Shown here: one piece after another, positions 11,737 through 22,991 of the stretch
How the letters are laid out: each line of letters opens with the position of its first letter
How positions within the stretch are numbered: the stretch's first letter is position 1
NCBI GenBank assembly: GCA_036320915.1
Contig: JAXBDG010000001.1
Span: 558,001 to 622,000 of the forward strand
Length of the DNA stretch: 64,000 bases
Source: Linnemannia elongata
Taxonomy: Eukaryota > Mortierellomycota > Mortierellomycetes > Mortierellales > Mortierellaceae
Direction of reading: 5' to 3'
The notes under the pieces: model-generated
The model's database searches: none
Told to the model about the DNA's origin: nothing
The model's input: only the letters and a program-made list of their open reading frames with translations
Made by a program: the position numbers and the translations under genes

Positions 11737-13020
11737 CTATGCCTCAGGTTGAGCTTGGGCATCAGCAGCCTCTGCCTCATCCTCATCCTCATCAGCCTCC
11801 TCATCATCATCCTCATAGTCCTCATCCATATCCTCATCCTCATCCTCATCCTCCTCGTTAGCCTCCTCGGCAGCAGCAGCAGGGTCAGCAGCGATTCGCA
11901 TACAAGCCTCCAACCCGTTCGAAAACGCAACAACAGCTCCTAAATCAGCAACGGCATACATCTTGATAGCATCATTATCACCACTGTTTCGGATAATCTC
12001 CATACGGTACTGATCCAGAACATCCGCAGGGAAGATGGGCCGAGTCGCCATCAGAGCCTCGTTAGTGGCCGCGACCGAAGTCTTGGAGGCGTTCTCCAGG
12101 ATCGCCTGGGCGCCCTGGAGGTAGCGCTTGAGGTCCTCGGACATGTCGGTGGGGAGGGCGGCAAAGCCCTTGATGGCATCGGCGACGGTGTCGCGGTAAG
12201 TATCTGCGAGGAGGTAGCACGACTGCGGCTCGAACATCTCTGCTTTCGGCAGGATACCATTAGACCTGCAGAGGAACAAGACTGCGAGAGCCTGCTTGAT
12301 CGTCTCAAGAATGCCAATGACGGGCGTGAGAACGAGGCTCAGAGGACCCACGCTGAGAGCCTTCAAGAAAGCGATCGCAACGTTGATGGAGGCAGAGACG
12401 GCCGCCCCGATCGATTGCCAAGGCCCAACACTAGTGGAACTGCCGACTAAGCCTTGAATAGGCTTAAGAATGGTGTTCAAGACACCGCCGATAGGAGCAC
12501 CAGGACCACTTGCAAGGGTGCCTCCAATCAACTTTGTCGCCGAGTCGATCGCCGTAGTGGCTTGGGAACCATCGCAAGAGGGTGCTTGGGCATTGAACTT
12601 GTCGTCGACAACAGATTTAGGTGCGGCCTCGCCGGGGCCACGCAGGAACTCGACGCGGAGGGCGTACTCAGAAACCTGGTACGAAAGATCCTCGAGTTGG
12701 GCTACCAAATCGTTCTGGTCTCCGGTCGAAGCCCATTCGTAAGTGGTCTGAGCTCCTGCAGCAGCCATAGGATCAGCTTATGTGTATAAGGAAACAGTGA
12801 GTGAAAAAATGTAGAGTGCATATATAATATTAGCATTGTTGATCGAAGTTGTGAAAAAATGGCGCGCTTGGGTGAGACATCTACAAATGAATACGCGTCT
12901 TTAAATGATGAGGGTGCCTAGTGTAGGCCTTTCGCCTTTGTTGTTGCTTTTATGCTTACCCTGTTGGGCTGACACAAGGGCGATGGCGGCAAGTCCGAGA
13001 GAGAGGGATAGGATTTTCAT
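11737..13020 (-). CDS. Secreted acidic-tail protein A (tandem family, copy 1)
   Basis: Two exons, 12960-13020 and 11737-12776, joined in phase 1 over a 183-nt GT-AG intron (366 aa). Exon 1 encodes only a signal peptide (MKILSLSLGLAAIALVSAQ); the intron falls right after the likely cleavage site, as in both sister genes. The mature part starts ADPMAAAGAQTTYEW. It continues as an Ala-rich, mostly helical domain with a conserved block containing SEDLKRY, NEAL, RPIF, YRMEIIR and GLEACMRIAADP, and ends in a tail of about 50 residues dominated by Asp and Glu. The family is not one I recognise. The signal peptide and lack of a transmembrane segment indicate secretion. It shares orientation and a roughly 2-kb period with copies B and C, so the three arose by tandem duplication. 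Binding of metal ions or basic polymers by the tail is only a guess. Confidence 0.85.
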
Positions 13021-13510
13021 AATGGAGGAGGAGGGGTATATGTGTTTATAGAAGTAGGTACTGGGAGAGGTAGAGGAGTAAGAGAATGAAGGAGGAAAAG
13101 AGAAATAAGATAAAATACAAAGACAAAATGAAAAGAGGAGAAGGGTACAAAAGTGGAGAAATAGATAAAAGCATCCCAAGACGATCCCCGTCCTTCCTCC
13201 CTTCCTACATTTTCCTCACCCCCAAATGAACAGATAGGAGTGAGAAAAGGCAAAGAAAAGCGCAAGGCGGTGGGAAAGGGGGATATAAAGAAATTTCTAG
13301 AGTAATATAACAGTGCAAAACGTAAAGGAGTTAATGGAAGGGGAAGGCGTAGCTATCGAGTTGGACGCTATCTACTGCATCAGCAAAAACAAAGGCACCG
13401 AAAAAAGCAAACAGCAACAACAACAAAAAGGTGCTAGAGTTGAGTGGAATATTGATGTATGAATGATATTGTAGCATGCAAACTATGAAACTAAAATAGA
13501 GACAACCAGG
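13021..13510. other. Intergenic, promoter side of copy A
   Basis: 490 bp between copies A and B. On the minus strand it is pyrimidine-rich near the start of A (long TCTTC/CTTT tracts), a common feature of strongly expressed fungal promoters. No gene is seen. Confidence 0.5.
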
Positions 13511-14735
13511 TTAAGCAGCGAGGGCCTCAGCCTGGGGCTCGGCGGTGTCGGAGGCTTCAGGCTCGTCATCCTCATCGTCCTCATCATCCTCATCCTCATC
13601 CTCATCCTCATCCTCATCTTCAAGAGCGTCCAACTCTTCGTAAAGGTCCTCGACAGCAGCAGCGGGGTCAGCAGCAATGCGCAAGCATGCCTCCAAGGCA
13701 TTCGAAGAGCCGATCACAAGGGAGAGCGAGTTAACGGCGTAGCTCTGAACATCACCCTTGGCACCGGCACGGACCATCTCTATCCTGTACGCGTCCAAGA
13801 GTTCGGCGGCAAAGATGGGTCGAGATGCCAGAAGGGCTTCATTCTTGGCGGCAATGGAGTTCTTGGAGATGATCTGAAGGATGGCCTGAGCGCCGGCAGA
13901 GTAGCGCTGAAGGTCCTCCGAGACGTCGGCAGGGATGGCAGGGGCGTTGGCGAGGACATCGGCGATGATAGAACGGTAGAGGTCCGCAATCTCGAAGCAA
14001 GAAGACTGCTCGATCGCGGAAGGACTAACAGTTGAACACATGTGCATACTGGCAAGGCCTTCCTTGGTGCCCTTCAGCGCTTGTGTGATGGCTTGGGGGA
14101 ATAGACCGGGAAATATGCTGTTCATAACATTCAGCATCGGGAGAGCGGAGTCAATGGCCAGGACTGCACCACCCATGTTCGACGGGTCAACAGCTTGGGA
14201 GGCGGCAGAGATGATTTTGTTCATAAGTATGCTTATGGGCGTAAAGCCCGGGATTGGGGTCTCTTCGAGCGCCTTGACTACTTCCTGCAGTGATGCTTGA
14301 GTCACTTTGAGACCGGGCTCGCAGGTAGACTCGGCATTGAACTTTCCTCCATCGGCGGCCGCGGGGGTCTCGACGTCGCCCTTCTGCTCAGGACGAGAAA
14401 GGAACAGGGCACGGAACTCGAGCTCAGATATCTGGCTGTAGGCCTCCTCGAGCTGATAAACAAGGTCATTGTGCTCTCCTCCTTGTTCGGCCCACTGGTA
14501 CGTGGTTTGGGCACCGTTGGCAGCCATGGGGTCGGCGGCTTGTTTAATTGAAGAGTAAGGTTGGAATGTGATATGTCAGATCCTTGAAAATCGTGAGGGT
14601 AGTGCTGCAGGTGAAGAGATCTAGGTGGTTCAAAGGTGCGAGAGGTCGATTGGGCTAGCAGTACGTGGTTCGGGTACCTTGAGCAGCTACGACAGCGATG
14701 ACGGCGAGTCCAAGAGAAAGGCAGGCAATCCTCAT
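13511..14735 (-). CDS. Secreted acidic-tail protein B (tandem family, copy 2)
   Basis: Exons 14678-14735 and 13511-14538 are joined in phase 1 over a 139-nt intron, giving 361 aa. The signal peptide MRIACLSLGLAVIAVVAAQ is followed by ADPMAANGAQTTYQW. The body carries the same landmarks as copies A and C: SCFEIADLYR, SEDLQRY, KNSIAAKNEALLASRPIF, YRIEMVR and NALEACLRIAADPAAA. The C-terminal tail is a run of Glu/Asp encoded by near-perfect GAT/GAG hexanucleotide repeats (visible on the plus strand as TCCTCA units around 13560-13620), which should make its length variable between strains. Four cysteines lie in the mature part, compatible with disulfide bonding. The function is unknown. A 250-codon open frame at 14302-15054 on the same strand is a frame shadow of this gene. 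Confidence 0.85.
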
Positions 14736-15539
14736 GATGGGTATTGGCGGTATGTGTGTGTTGGGTGAGAGCTGGGAGAAAGGAGGAGGAGGAAGAGGAG
14801 GAGAAGGGAGGTGGTCGCTGGTGAAGAGAAGAAGAAGAGGGAGTATAAGGAGGGTGGAGGGATAGAAGTAAGTGAGCGGAATCGAACGATCCCTTTTTTT
14901 GCGCAAGGAGAAATGGGACACAGTAGAAGAGGGGGTGAGAGAGTTGAAAGGAGCGGGAGTGAGAAAGAAAATAAACAAATATTATCAAAGCGACGGACAA
15001 GGAGAGAAGGGGGTTAAGAGAAGGATGGACAAGGAAGAAAAGGGAGCAAGACAACGAAGTAAAAGAGTAATATAAGAGAGAGAAGAAAAAGGAAGATAAA
15101 AACCAAACGAACCCTCTTCACTCCAAGTTGAAGAGGGGCCAAAGTCAATCCCCTTTTTGTTGCTGTTGGTGGAGTTAGTGTTCTTGTTGTTTGTAGCTTT
15201 CCCCTTTTTACCATTGCGCTTACTTTGGGTGTGAAGGATCAGTGCGTTTTGTTCTTTGTTGTCCAATCCTCTTATACTGTTGCTGTATTGTCTTCTTGTG
15301 AATCACTTCCCGTCGCTCACACAGAAAGAAAGATAGAGCAACACTCTTCTTAAAGGAGTAGTGAAAGAGGGATAACAATATATGACGAGCAGACATACAG
15401 CCCAAAAGAAAACAGCAAGGGTTATCCGAGACTGAAAGGAGAACAAGGGATGTGAGAAGGAGGGTGTCATGGTTTAGTGAGAAAAGGAAATTCTAGTTTT
15501 TATTGGAATGTGCTGAGTCCAAACACTGTAAAGTTCACC
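14736..15539. other. Intergenic, promoter side of copy B
   Basis: About 800 bp. Next to the start of B the minus strand is a long CT-rich tract. Towards 15500 it becomes the 3' flank of copy C. No gene is seen. Confidence 0.5.
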
Positions 15540-16740
15540 TTATGCTTCATCCTCATCCTCATCCTCGTCCTCCTTATCCTCGTCCTCCTTATCCTCGTCG
15601 TCGTATTGAGCCTGGGACTCCAACTCCTCATTGAGCTCATCGATAGCCGCAACGGGGTCAGCAGTGACGCGCAAGCATGCCTCCAACGCATTCGAGACGC
15701 CAACAACAGTGCCCAGCGATGCAACAGCGTATCCTTTGATCTCGTCGTTCGTCGTGGCACGGATAAGCTCGATGCGGTACTGGTCCAAGATATCGGCAGC
15801 GAAGATGGGGCGAGATGCCAGAAGTGCCTCGTTGGTGGTAGCGATCGAGTTTTTGCCAATTAAATCGAGGATTGTTAGCGAGCCACTGGCCAATCGCTTG
15901 AGATCCTCCGATGCATCTGGGGGTAGGTTCAGGGCCGGGTTGTCGCCGGCAGCATCCTGGATGACTCCACGGTAAATATCGGCCAGGGCAAAGCACGACG
16001 AGGGCTCGATCGCGATTTTGTTGTCTCCCGCTTCACACTGGTCAAATATGGTAAGGCTTCCTTGGAGATTGGTCAGGGCGTCGAGAATGGGCTTTGCAAT
16101 GAGCTGCAGTGGAGCGATAGAGACGACGCCCTCGAGGATTTGAATAAAACTTTCAAAAGCGTAAGTGACAGGGGAAATCAAGGCGGGACCGAAAGCCGAA
16201 CTGCCACCGGCAGATAACATGCCAATGAGACGACCAATGGTCTTTTGAAGGTGGCTCAAAATCGAGCCTGCGAAAGGCGCGACTTCAACGGTACCCATAA
16301 GTCTGCTGATGTCTGACAGGGCCGTCGGGATTATTGCTGCCGAATCCTCGCAGCCTCCCTCTGCCTTAAAGTCAGTTGATGGCTCTTGCTCAAGACGCGA
16401 CAAGATGTTGGCACGGAACTCGATCTCTGAGACCAAGCTGGAGAGATCCTCAACCTCGTCAGCTAGATCCAGATCGCTTGCTTCTGGAGCCCACTTATAA
16501 TTGTTTTGGATACCGGTCGCGGCCATAGGGTCGGCAGCTGCATATGCCGAAGGAGAATTTGTAAAGCGAATGAGTTTTTACGATAATATAGCGGTTTGGG
16601 AACACTGCAAAGTCCTGAGGAGGATTAAGGTATGGAGGGAAGGCATTTGTGACCAAGGTTGCAACAAAGAGAACTACATTACCTTGGGCTGCGACGAGGA
16701 CAATGACAGCAAGACCAAGAGAAAGTGACAAGAGTCTCAT
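15540..16740 (-). CDS. Secreted acidic-tail protein C (tandem family, copy 3)
   Basis: Exons 16683-16740 and 15540-16537 are joined in phase 1 over a 145-nt intron, giving 351 aa. The signal peptide MRLLSLSLGLAVIVLVAAQ is followed by AADPMAATGIQNNYKW. The core block matches the sisters (SCFALADIYR, SEDLKRL, KNSIATTNEALLASRPIF, YRIELIR, NALEACLRVTADP). Its acidic tail is the shortest of the three, ends at DEDEA, and alternates DEDKE units. Identity between the copies is concentrated in the last third before the tail and in the signal peptide, while the region between is diverged. That pattern fits old duplicates under selection on the core and the leader. There is no membrane anchor, so secretion is expected. 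Function unknown. Confidence 0.85.
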
Positions 16741-17195
16741 TGTTGGATATGTTTGTGAAGACGAGTAAAGGAGTTGAAGGGATGGGACAAGGGAAGATAA
16801 GGAGGGGGATGAGGGTGTCGAGCAAAGGGAAGAAAACAGAAAAAGGGTCAAAATCGAGCTAAGGATGGAGATCTTTTTCGCGTAATGCTCAGCCAACAAG
16901 TCTGTCTGCACACACAAAAGAGTAGTAAAAAAAAGAGTTCCATTTAAAGTGAAGTGGGAAGAGAATGAGAGAGAAAGGGGAGGGGGAATTGACAGCAAGG
17001 AGAGCGAAGAGAAAATAAGAATGGGAGGTGGTGATCCAATATGGAGTGCGAAGAGTCATCCTTCTGCCCTTGCTCCTTCAACATTAACATGAACATGAAT
17101 TTAAGCAAGCAACTGGGTCAGACGAAAGTGTCAACCACATAGAAGTGGTGTTTGTTATATTTCTTTGATTCTCATACATACTAATAATCCATTAT
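16741..17195. other. Intergenic
   Basis: Upstream sequence of copy C (CT-rich on the minus strand near 16741-16850) followed by the 3' flank of the dehydrogenase gene. No gene is seen. Confidence 0.5.
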
Positions 17196-18892
17196 TCACT
17201 TGGTCACAACCTTGCCGTCCTTGACAGACTTCTTCAAGGTCAATAAACCGAACCGGCGTGCAAAGAAGAAATCAGTAATGAATCGAGGGAAGTAGCGAAG
17301 AGCCCGGAAGAGGTTCGACAGCGTTCCGTAGTCGATGTAGGCGGGAGGCGACGACTTGAGACACTTGCCAACAACATATTTCGCAAAATCTGCAGTAGGA
17401 GTGCATCCAGGGGCTAAGTAAAGAGAGAGAAAAAACATAGAGTGCTGGTCAGAGGCGCGTTCCTTCATTGGTACAAAGGTTAACAAAGACACAATTTTCA
17501 ACTGAAGCAGAGTACGCCCTTTTTCTTACCTTGCGACGCATTCGCACGCGCCATGACATACTTGATCACCGACTGGTAGAATGACTTCTCGGGGAGGTGG
17601 AAGGCCTTGAGGTTGTTATCACCAATGTTGGACTTAATGGCTCCGGGAGAGACGACAGAGACCTTGACACCAAAGGGTGCCAACTCCATGCGCAGCGCGT
17701 CGGAGATCGAATGAACGGCAGCCTTGCTGGCAGCGTAGAGACCGCCCCAAGGAGTTGACAGGTATGCAGTGACGGAGCCCACGTTTGCAATCAAACCTGA
17801 TCCCTGGCGGATCATATGGGGAGCAACTGCCTTGGAGACCAGAATAACCGAGGTGATGTTGGTATCCAGCAGCTTGCGAGTGGTCTCAATCTAAATTTGA
17901 ACAATAATTAATGATGGTTAGTGGTAAAGTATGAGAGGATAGGAGCTCCCTGCTTCATCCTCGGTTCAAAAGCGTTCCTGTGCGAAGATTGCCTTACAGA
18001 CATGTCAATCAAAGGGCAGGCTAGACCCATTCCGGCGTTGTTGAACAAGATATCTATTAGTTAGAAAGATATAATAGTGATCGTAAGTACTCATGCGCGA
18101 TCTGTCCATGCTCCGCTTTGAATCCATATTCTTCGTTGCCTGCAGGGTTGTCTCTTTCGGGAAATTCATTTTCTTGGGTATTTACCGATGCGGCCCTCCT
18201 TTGCGATAATGTGCTAAAGAATTAAAAAGCAACAATAGGTGCCATACATTAGCGATCCTGCCGACCTTTACTCACATTCCTGAAAGGTGGTCTTTCACTA
18301 GGAATAGGCATTTGCATGACAATAAAATAGCCACTATCGCCTTCAAGAATAAGCGCGTGTCTGTACCTCAACAGCCTCCTTGATAGACTTTTCATCCAAA
18401 ACATCGATGTAGACCTTCTCAATATCAAGACCTAAGCCATTTCATCGGGCCCAATAACAATAATAAAATAATCAGGGTTGTTAGTTAGTCAGTCCTCTTT
18501 GTCTTGTGCCCATGAGTGTCTGCCGCTTGCATGTGTCGGCTCGCGCCACCAAATTCCCTTTTCTCTCTCTCTCGCTCTCTCTTTTATTTTCTCGTAGTTG
18601 ATTACCTTCAATGCCAGTAATGGCGTCCAGACGTCTAGCAGCAGCATAGACCTTGCAACCGTTCTAGTGTGACATTCATTCAATGTGTTCAACATTTGTT
18701 AGGAATAGGGTACGGGTTACATTCGGCTGTTTTTTTTTCTTCTTTTTTTGTCCTACAGACTGGACTGGACTGGAATGAATGGAATGAATGGAATGGCTGG
18801 GTAGGTACCTTCTCGAAGGCCTTTGCGGTCTCGTAACCGATACCTCCGGTGGTGCAACCGGTGACGAGGACAACTTTCTTGTTATGGGTCAT
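17196..18892 (-). CDS. AYR1: Short-chain dehydrogenase, AYR1-type (1-acyl-DHAP reductase family)
   Basis: Seven exons: 18809-18892, 18606-18663, 18367-18431, 18186-18213, 17998-18053, 17530-17890, 17196-17413. Together they make 289 aa, closing in frame. The cofactor loop TGCTTGGIG near residue 11 matches the TGCSSGGIG form typical of the AYR1 subgroup of classical SDRs. NNAG follows, then the catalytic serine in NVGSVTAYLSTPWGG and the YAASK tyrosine/lysine pair. Yeast Ayr1 reduces 1-acyl-dihydroxyacetone phosphate with NADPH to make lysophosphatidic acid at the ER and lipid droplets; it also has lipase activity. That function is plausible here, but SDR specificity is hard to call from sequence. 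The C-terminal segment has basic and aromatic residues (RALRYFPRFITDFFFARRFG) that could associate with membranes. The start MTHNKKVVLVTG was chosen because it places the Rossmann strand at the usual distance; a longer open frame upstream is not needed. Confidence 0.8.
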
Positions 18893-19320
18893 TTCGTTTA
18901 GTATGTGAGTGTCTTTGTGAATGAAAGGGGAATTCAGATGTGAAAAGTGAGAGAAAGAGAAGAGTGAGAATGAGGTGAGGACGAAGAAAGATAGAAGAGA
19001 CCACTCTCGGGCGCTCAAGTGCCATCGAGATATAAAAAAAAAATGTGTGAGCTTCCTTCCCTCCAAGTCAACGGCCTCGAATCGCATTTGACCTTTTCGG
19101 CTCACCAATGCCGCCGTCCATCCGCCCCCTACGTGTTAAACTCGTAAAAAAAAGCGATCGGAGTAATTGCGCGCGTGCGCATACTCAATTGCACGGATAA
19201 AGACACAAATGACACACACAGACAGACTTGTATGCAAAAGCAGATAACGTTTATTATATAGTTACAGGGTGAAGACGAAGAAGCAAACAGAAAAAAAGCT
19301 ACGACAATGGTTGATGGTAT
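18893..19320. other. Intergenic, promoter of the AYR1-type gene
   Basis: 428 bp between the dehydrogenase start and the MCM8 stop. It is T/C-rich on the minus strand. No gene is seen. Confidence 0.5.
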
Positions 19321-22300
19321 TTACATGACAACGGAGAGTTGGTAGGTCCGCGGTCCCTTCTTCAGCAAAAAGTTTTGGTGGTTCAGGGTATCCAGGAAGG
19401 CCATAAAGCCTCCTGTGATCCCTCGCAGTTGCATCCCCTGAAAGGTATTGTATAGCTGGTCCTGCGTGAACATATTGCTCGAGTTTTCAAACGCAATTCT
19501 CTGAAGCTCCGCGACATATCTTTGTAGAGTGGAAAAAAGGCAAAAGGTCGAATGAGTGTCAGCTCAAGACAACAAGAGACAAAAATAAAAAATAAAAAAA
19601 AATAAACATAAAGCACAGTTCATAGTAGTTGTAACATCAAAAAATGAAAACAATACCTTTTCATACTGGCGCCTTTGCCCTGGCCGGATTGACTTTGACC
19701 TTGACTGCCGGGATGGGCGTCGTTGGGCCCAAAGGCGTCCCGCAGACTGAATGTCCTATTAACACGACAAGTTTAACCATTTCAACATGCTTCTTAATAG
19801 CTGTGAGACTCTAGTATTTGACAGTGGCAACAACTTTGATAAAAACTTACATGATCTCAATCACATCCATGGCATCCCTTCGTGTAACGACCTCGCGCAG
19901 CTCCATGCGGGCTTTGGCCTCGGCCATCCGGATCAGAGACTCCAGCTGTCGAGTCGTCACAGGCGTCCCATCAGGCGACCGATGCTTGGCCCGAAGCATT
20001 AAGTAAAATTCCTGCAAGACTGCGGCTGCTTCTCGGGAGAGTCGTGGATGCACATACTGTCGTGCATAAGCAATGTACTTTCGAAGTAGAGGCAGGGGAA
20101 TGAGCTCCATATTATCATCGCTTGTCATTCGCAATCGTTCCTCGAGAGGAAGGCTCATATCTGCCTTGACTCCGCTTCCTTGAGAGGGGTCGAATTCCTG
20201 CGACGTACTGCCTCTAAAGGCTGGTGCAGTTGTTGCATTGCCGGAATGAAGCGCCATAACGTGTCTGGAAAGGTACTGGTCCATCTCGCCGTCAGGTTTG
20301 TCCATCAGGATAAAAATCAGATCAAATCGTGAAAGGAGCGCCGTGTTCATCTTCAGGTTCTCCGCAACCGTCTTAGACATGTTGTAGTGCCCACCGACAG
20401 GGTTGGCTGCTGCAATCACACTGGTTCTCGCGGGTAAAGTGCAAATAATTCCGGCTTTCGCAATGCTGATTGACTGTTGCTCCATGGCCTCCAAAAGCGC
20501 GTTGTGGTCTGTTGTCATCTTGTCGAATTCATCGATACAGCAGCATCCCTGGTCTCCAAGAACAAGCGCACCTGCCTCCAATGCAAAGTCGGATCCTTTG
20601 CCTCGAACAAGGGTTACTGTCAGACCGCTCGTCGATATTCCACTGCTTCCACAGACATAGACACCTCGAGGAGCAACCTTGACAGCGGCAGAGAGCATCT
20701 GTGACTTTCCTAGACCTGGATCTCCAACAACTAGGATATGAGGGTCCGAGCGAATAGCGGTTCGATCGACAACAGCATTGCTTCTCCTTCTGCCGCCAAA
20801 AAGTCCAAAGAGAATCCCAGCCTTGACCATCTCGTGTCCGAAAATCGCTGGACTGAACGAGTTGACGATCAACTTAAACAATTGGGGTTCCTTGTGAACA
20901 TCCTCAATTGCATAGAGGTCTTTGGTGGTGATTTGGATACTGTCTTTGCTCTCCTTGGTCCTGTCCTTGGAGTTATCGTCGTTGTACATGTCCTCATCAT
21001 CCTTCGCCGTCATTGTCGCCTTTGTCAAGTAGTTAACGTCGAGGTAGAGTAGATACATGGTGTTGCCGGTTTTCTCGCGTGTATAAGCTATAGCAAAAGA
21101 AATGCAACGAAGCAGGTGTTAGCTGGTGAATTGGGATGGTTCTGCCTAAGAATTAAATTTTTTGGTGGCGTTGGTCGACTTACACTTCTCAGACTGAGAT
21201 ACTTTGACGATTCCTGTGACCTCGACTACATCTCCAGGAATAACCCGGTCAACCAAGTCCCTAGTGACCTCACATTCGATCGTTCGCGGCACTCTTCCAG
21301 AATCTGTCCTGTCGTCCGGTAGTTTCTCTTGAAGTCTGTAAGTGGATAATCGCGTCTGGTTAGTGGACCGAAAAGGCAGGTGTTGAACTTGGAAAGGACT
21401 CAACAAATGGATGGATAGCTCACCGGATAGTTTGCCAGTCGACAGTCTCTGTGTCATAGCCAACGCCGCGTTGCGGGGTGAAATGCTTGCCTCTGCATCC
21501 TACTTCTGGGCACTTTGTTGGTTGGATGTACTTCGCATCTGCAAATTCTAGTGTCTGAACTCCCTGACAGGCATTGCACACGAATGACATCTTTGTCGCC
21601 AGAGGTGTAACTCCTGACGTCCTGACAATTGTCCCCCGAACGCAAATGAATTTTCCTATTTAGTTCACGAAAGAAGGCTGGCAAGGTTAATAAGCTGAAA
21701 GGGGGCATTGTTGAACAATCCGCAATTTCTTCCGCAACTGGTCCGAGGTTTAACAGTATGCAGGCGCACCTATCAAGTTGGCCTTCAGATCCTTTCCATG
21801 TGTGATCTTGTCAAGGTTGCCAAGCCGCACCATGATCTTTTTCTGATTCTTTTCTTTTACAGCCTCGTCTCCATAAAGAATCTAAGGTTTTTTTTTAAAA
21901 GAATGACTCGTTGATGTTTTAGTCAAGAGTCGCCATTGATCATGTTATTGCCTTCAGCAAACTTTGTCCTGCAGCGAACAGCGTGTCCAGTAGTATATTA
22001 CCTGGATTGCTGCAAGGGACATGCAGCCCAAAACAGCAGTAGTCCGGTGGACCACAAGATCCATCAATGCTGGGATGTTGCATTCTTGAATTAGAACCTT
22101 CAAATTGACGACAAATACTCGCCGCCGCTCCAACTCTGCTCGTTGTTCCTAAGTTTAAAACGAATAAGCGAAAAAGAGTGAGTCGAGGTGAGCTCGTTTT
22201 ATAGCTTGTGACAAGTTCGACCAATTGCCTCTTTAATTGTTTTTCTTACCTTTGTGAGTTCGTGAAGGTTACGAAGATGGTATCTTTGCAGGAATTGCCG

Positions 22301-22877
22301 AAACTCTGCGATCCACTGAATGTACTCGTGTTGTTCGTGATATTCTATTAGGAGATGAGTAGGCAAACAGGTCAGTAAATAATCATCCAACTCGTGCCTC
22401 CCAGAAAAGTTCATTCGTCTCCGTGAGAACCACAGGTGTTCTTAACTTACCATCTAACGGAAGATATACATCCCAGTCGATCCATGGACAATTCGTAACC
22501 TTCCGTTTAGACCGTAGTGGCGCAGTGTGCAGAGCCTGTGAAGGGATTTCATCTGCCTGAACCATGGGCATGTTGACATCGTCTTGTTCGAATTGCTGAA
22601 CACCATAGGTGTTTTTTTGTGTCGAAGTCCTGGGTCTCTCCCACCGTTTGCCATTGCTGTTGTTGTGAACGTCAGGGTTCTGTGAGCGTCCTGGGTACTG
22701 GTTGTTCCTTGCGCCACCAACTTCGAAATCATCCTCTCCATCACTATTGTTGTCATTTTTGCCATGATTGTTCTTGCCCTTGCCTCTGCCACGCCAGGGC
22801 CCACGACCTCCACTTGGGTTGTATCCTCCTCCCCGACGAGCGTATGAGCCACGCGAATTCGACTGTTCAGGAGGCAT
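19321..22877 (-). CDS. MCM8: Minichromosome maintenance helicase MCM8
   Basis: Nine exons: 22451-22877, 22250-22344, 22002-22148, 21770-21881, 21424-21655, 21184-21335, 19851-21087, 19657-19755, 19321-19519. They give 899 aa, slightly longer than animal MCM8 (about 840). The N terminus is Gly/Arg-rich (RRGGGYNPSGGRGPWRGRGKG), as in animal MCM8. A C4 zinc-binding element follows (CNACQ and CPEVGC spacing). The AAA+ core has Walker A GDPGLGKSQ near residue 511, the MCM8-specific VYVCG...TSGLTVTL stretch, Walker B CCCIDEFDKM, sensor AAANPVGGHYN and the SRFDLIF arginine finger. The C terminus LLKKGPRTYQL matches the winged-helix end of MCM8. MCM8, usually with MCM9, is a hexameric helicase for homologous recombination and interstrand-crosslink repair. 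It is largely lost from ascomycetes and basidiomycetes. The RNase H2 catalytic gene lies 114 bp upstream on the same strand. Very confident in identity. Confidence 0.95.
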
Positions 22878-22991
22878 GGGGCGATTCTTCCATATGTCCA
22901 GGTGAAGGGTGCAAGGCGAAAGAGATGTTCAAGAAAAAATGCAAAGTGAAATTTATTTTTGACCAGGTGCCCCAGTGGCTGTGACATTCTT

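Noticed and set aside
14870..14900. GTTCGATTCC on the minus strand, like a tRNA B box
   Set aside because: The flanking bases do not form a T stem and no acceptor stem or anticodon arm can be drawn.
14302..15054. 250-codon minus-strand open frame
   Set aside because: Overlaps exon 1 and part of exon 2 of secreted gene B in another frame; a composition-driven shadow.
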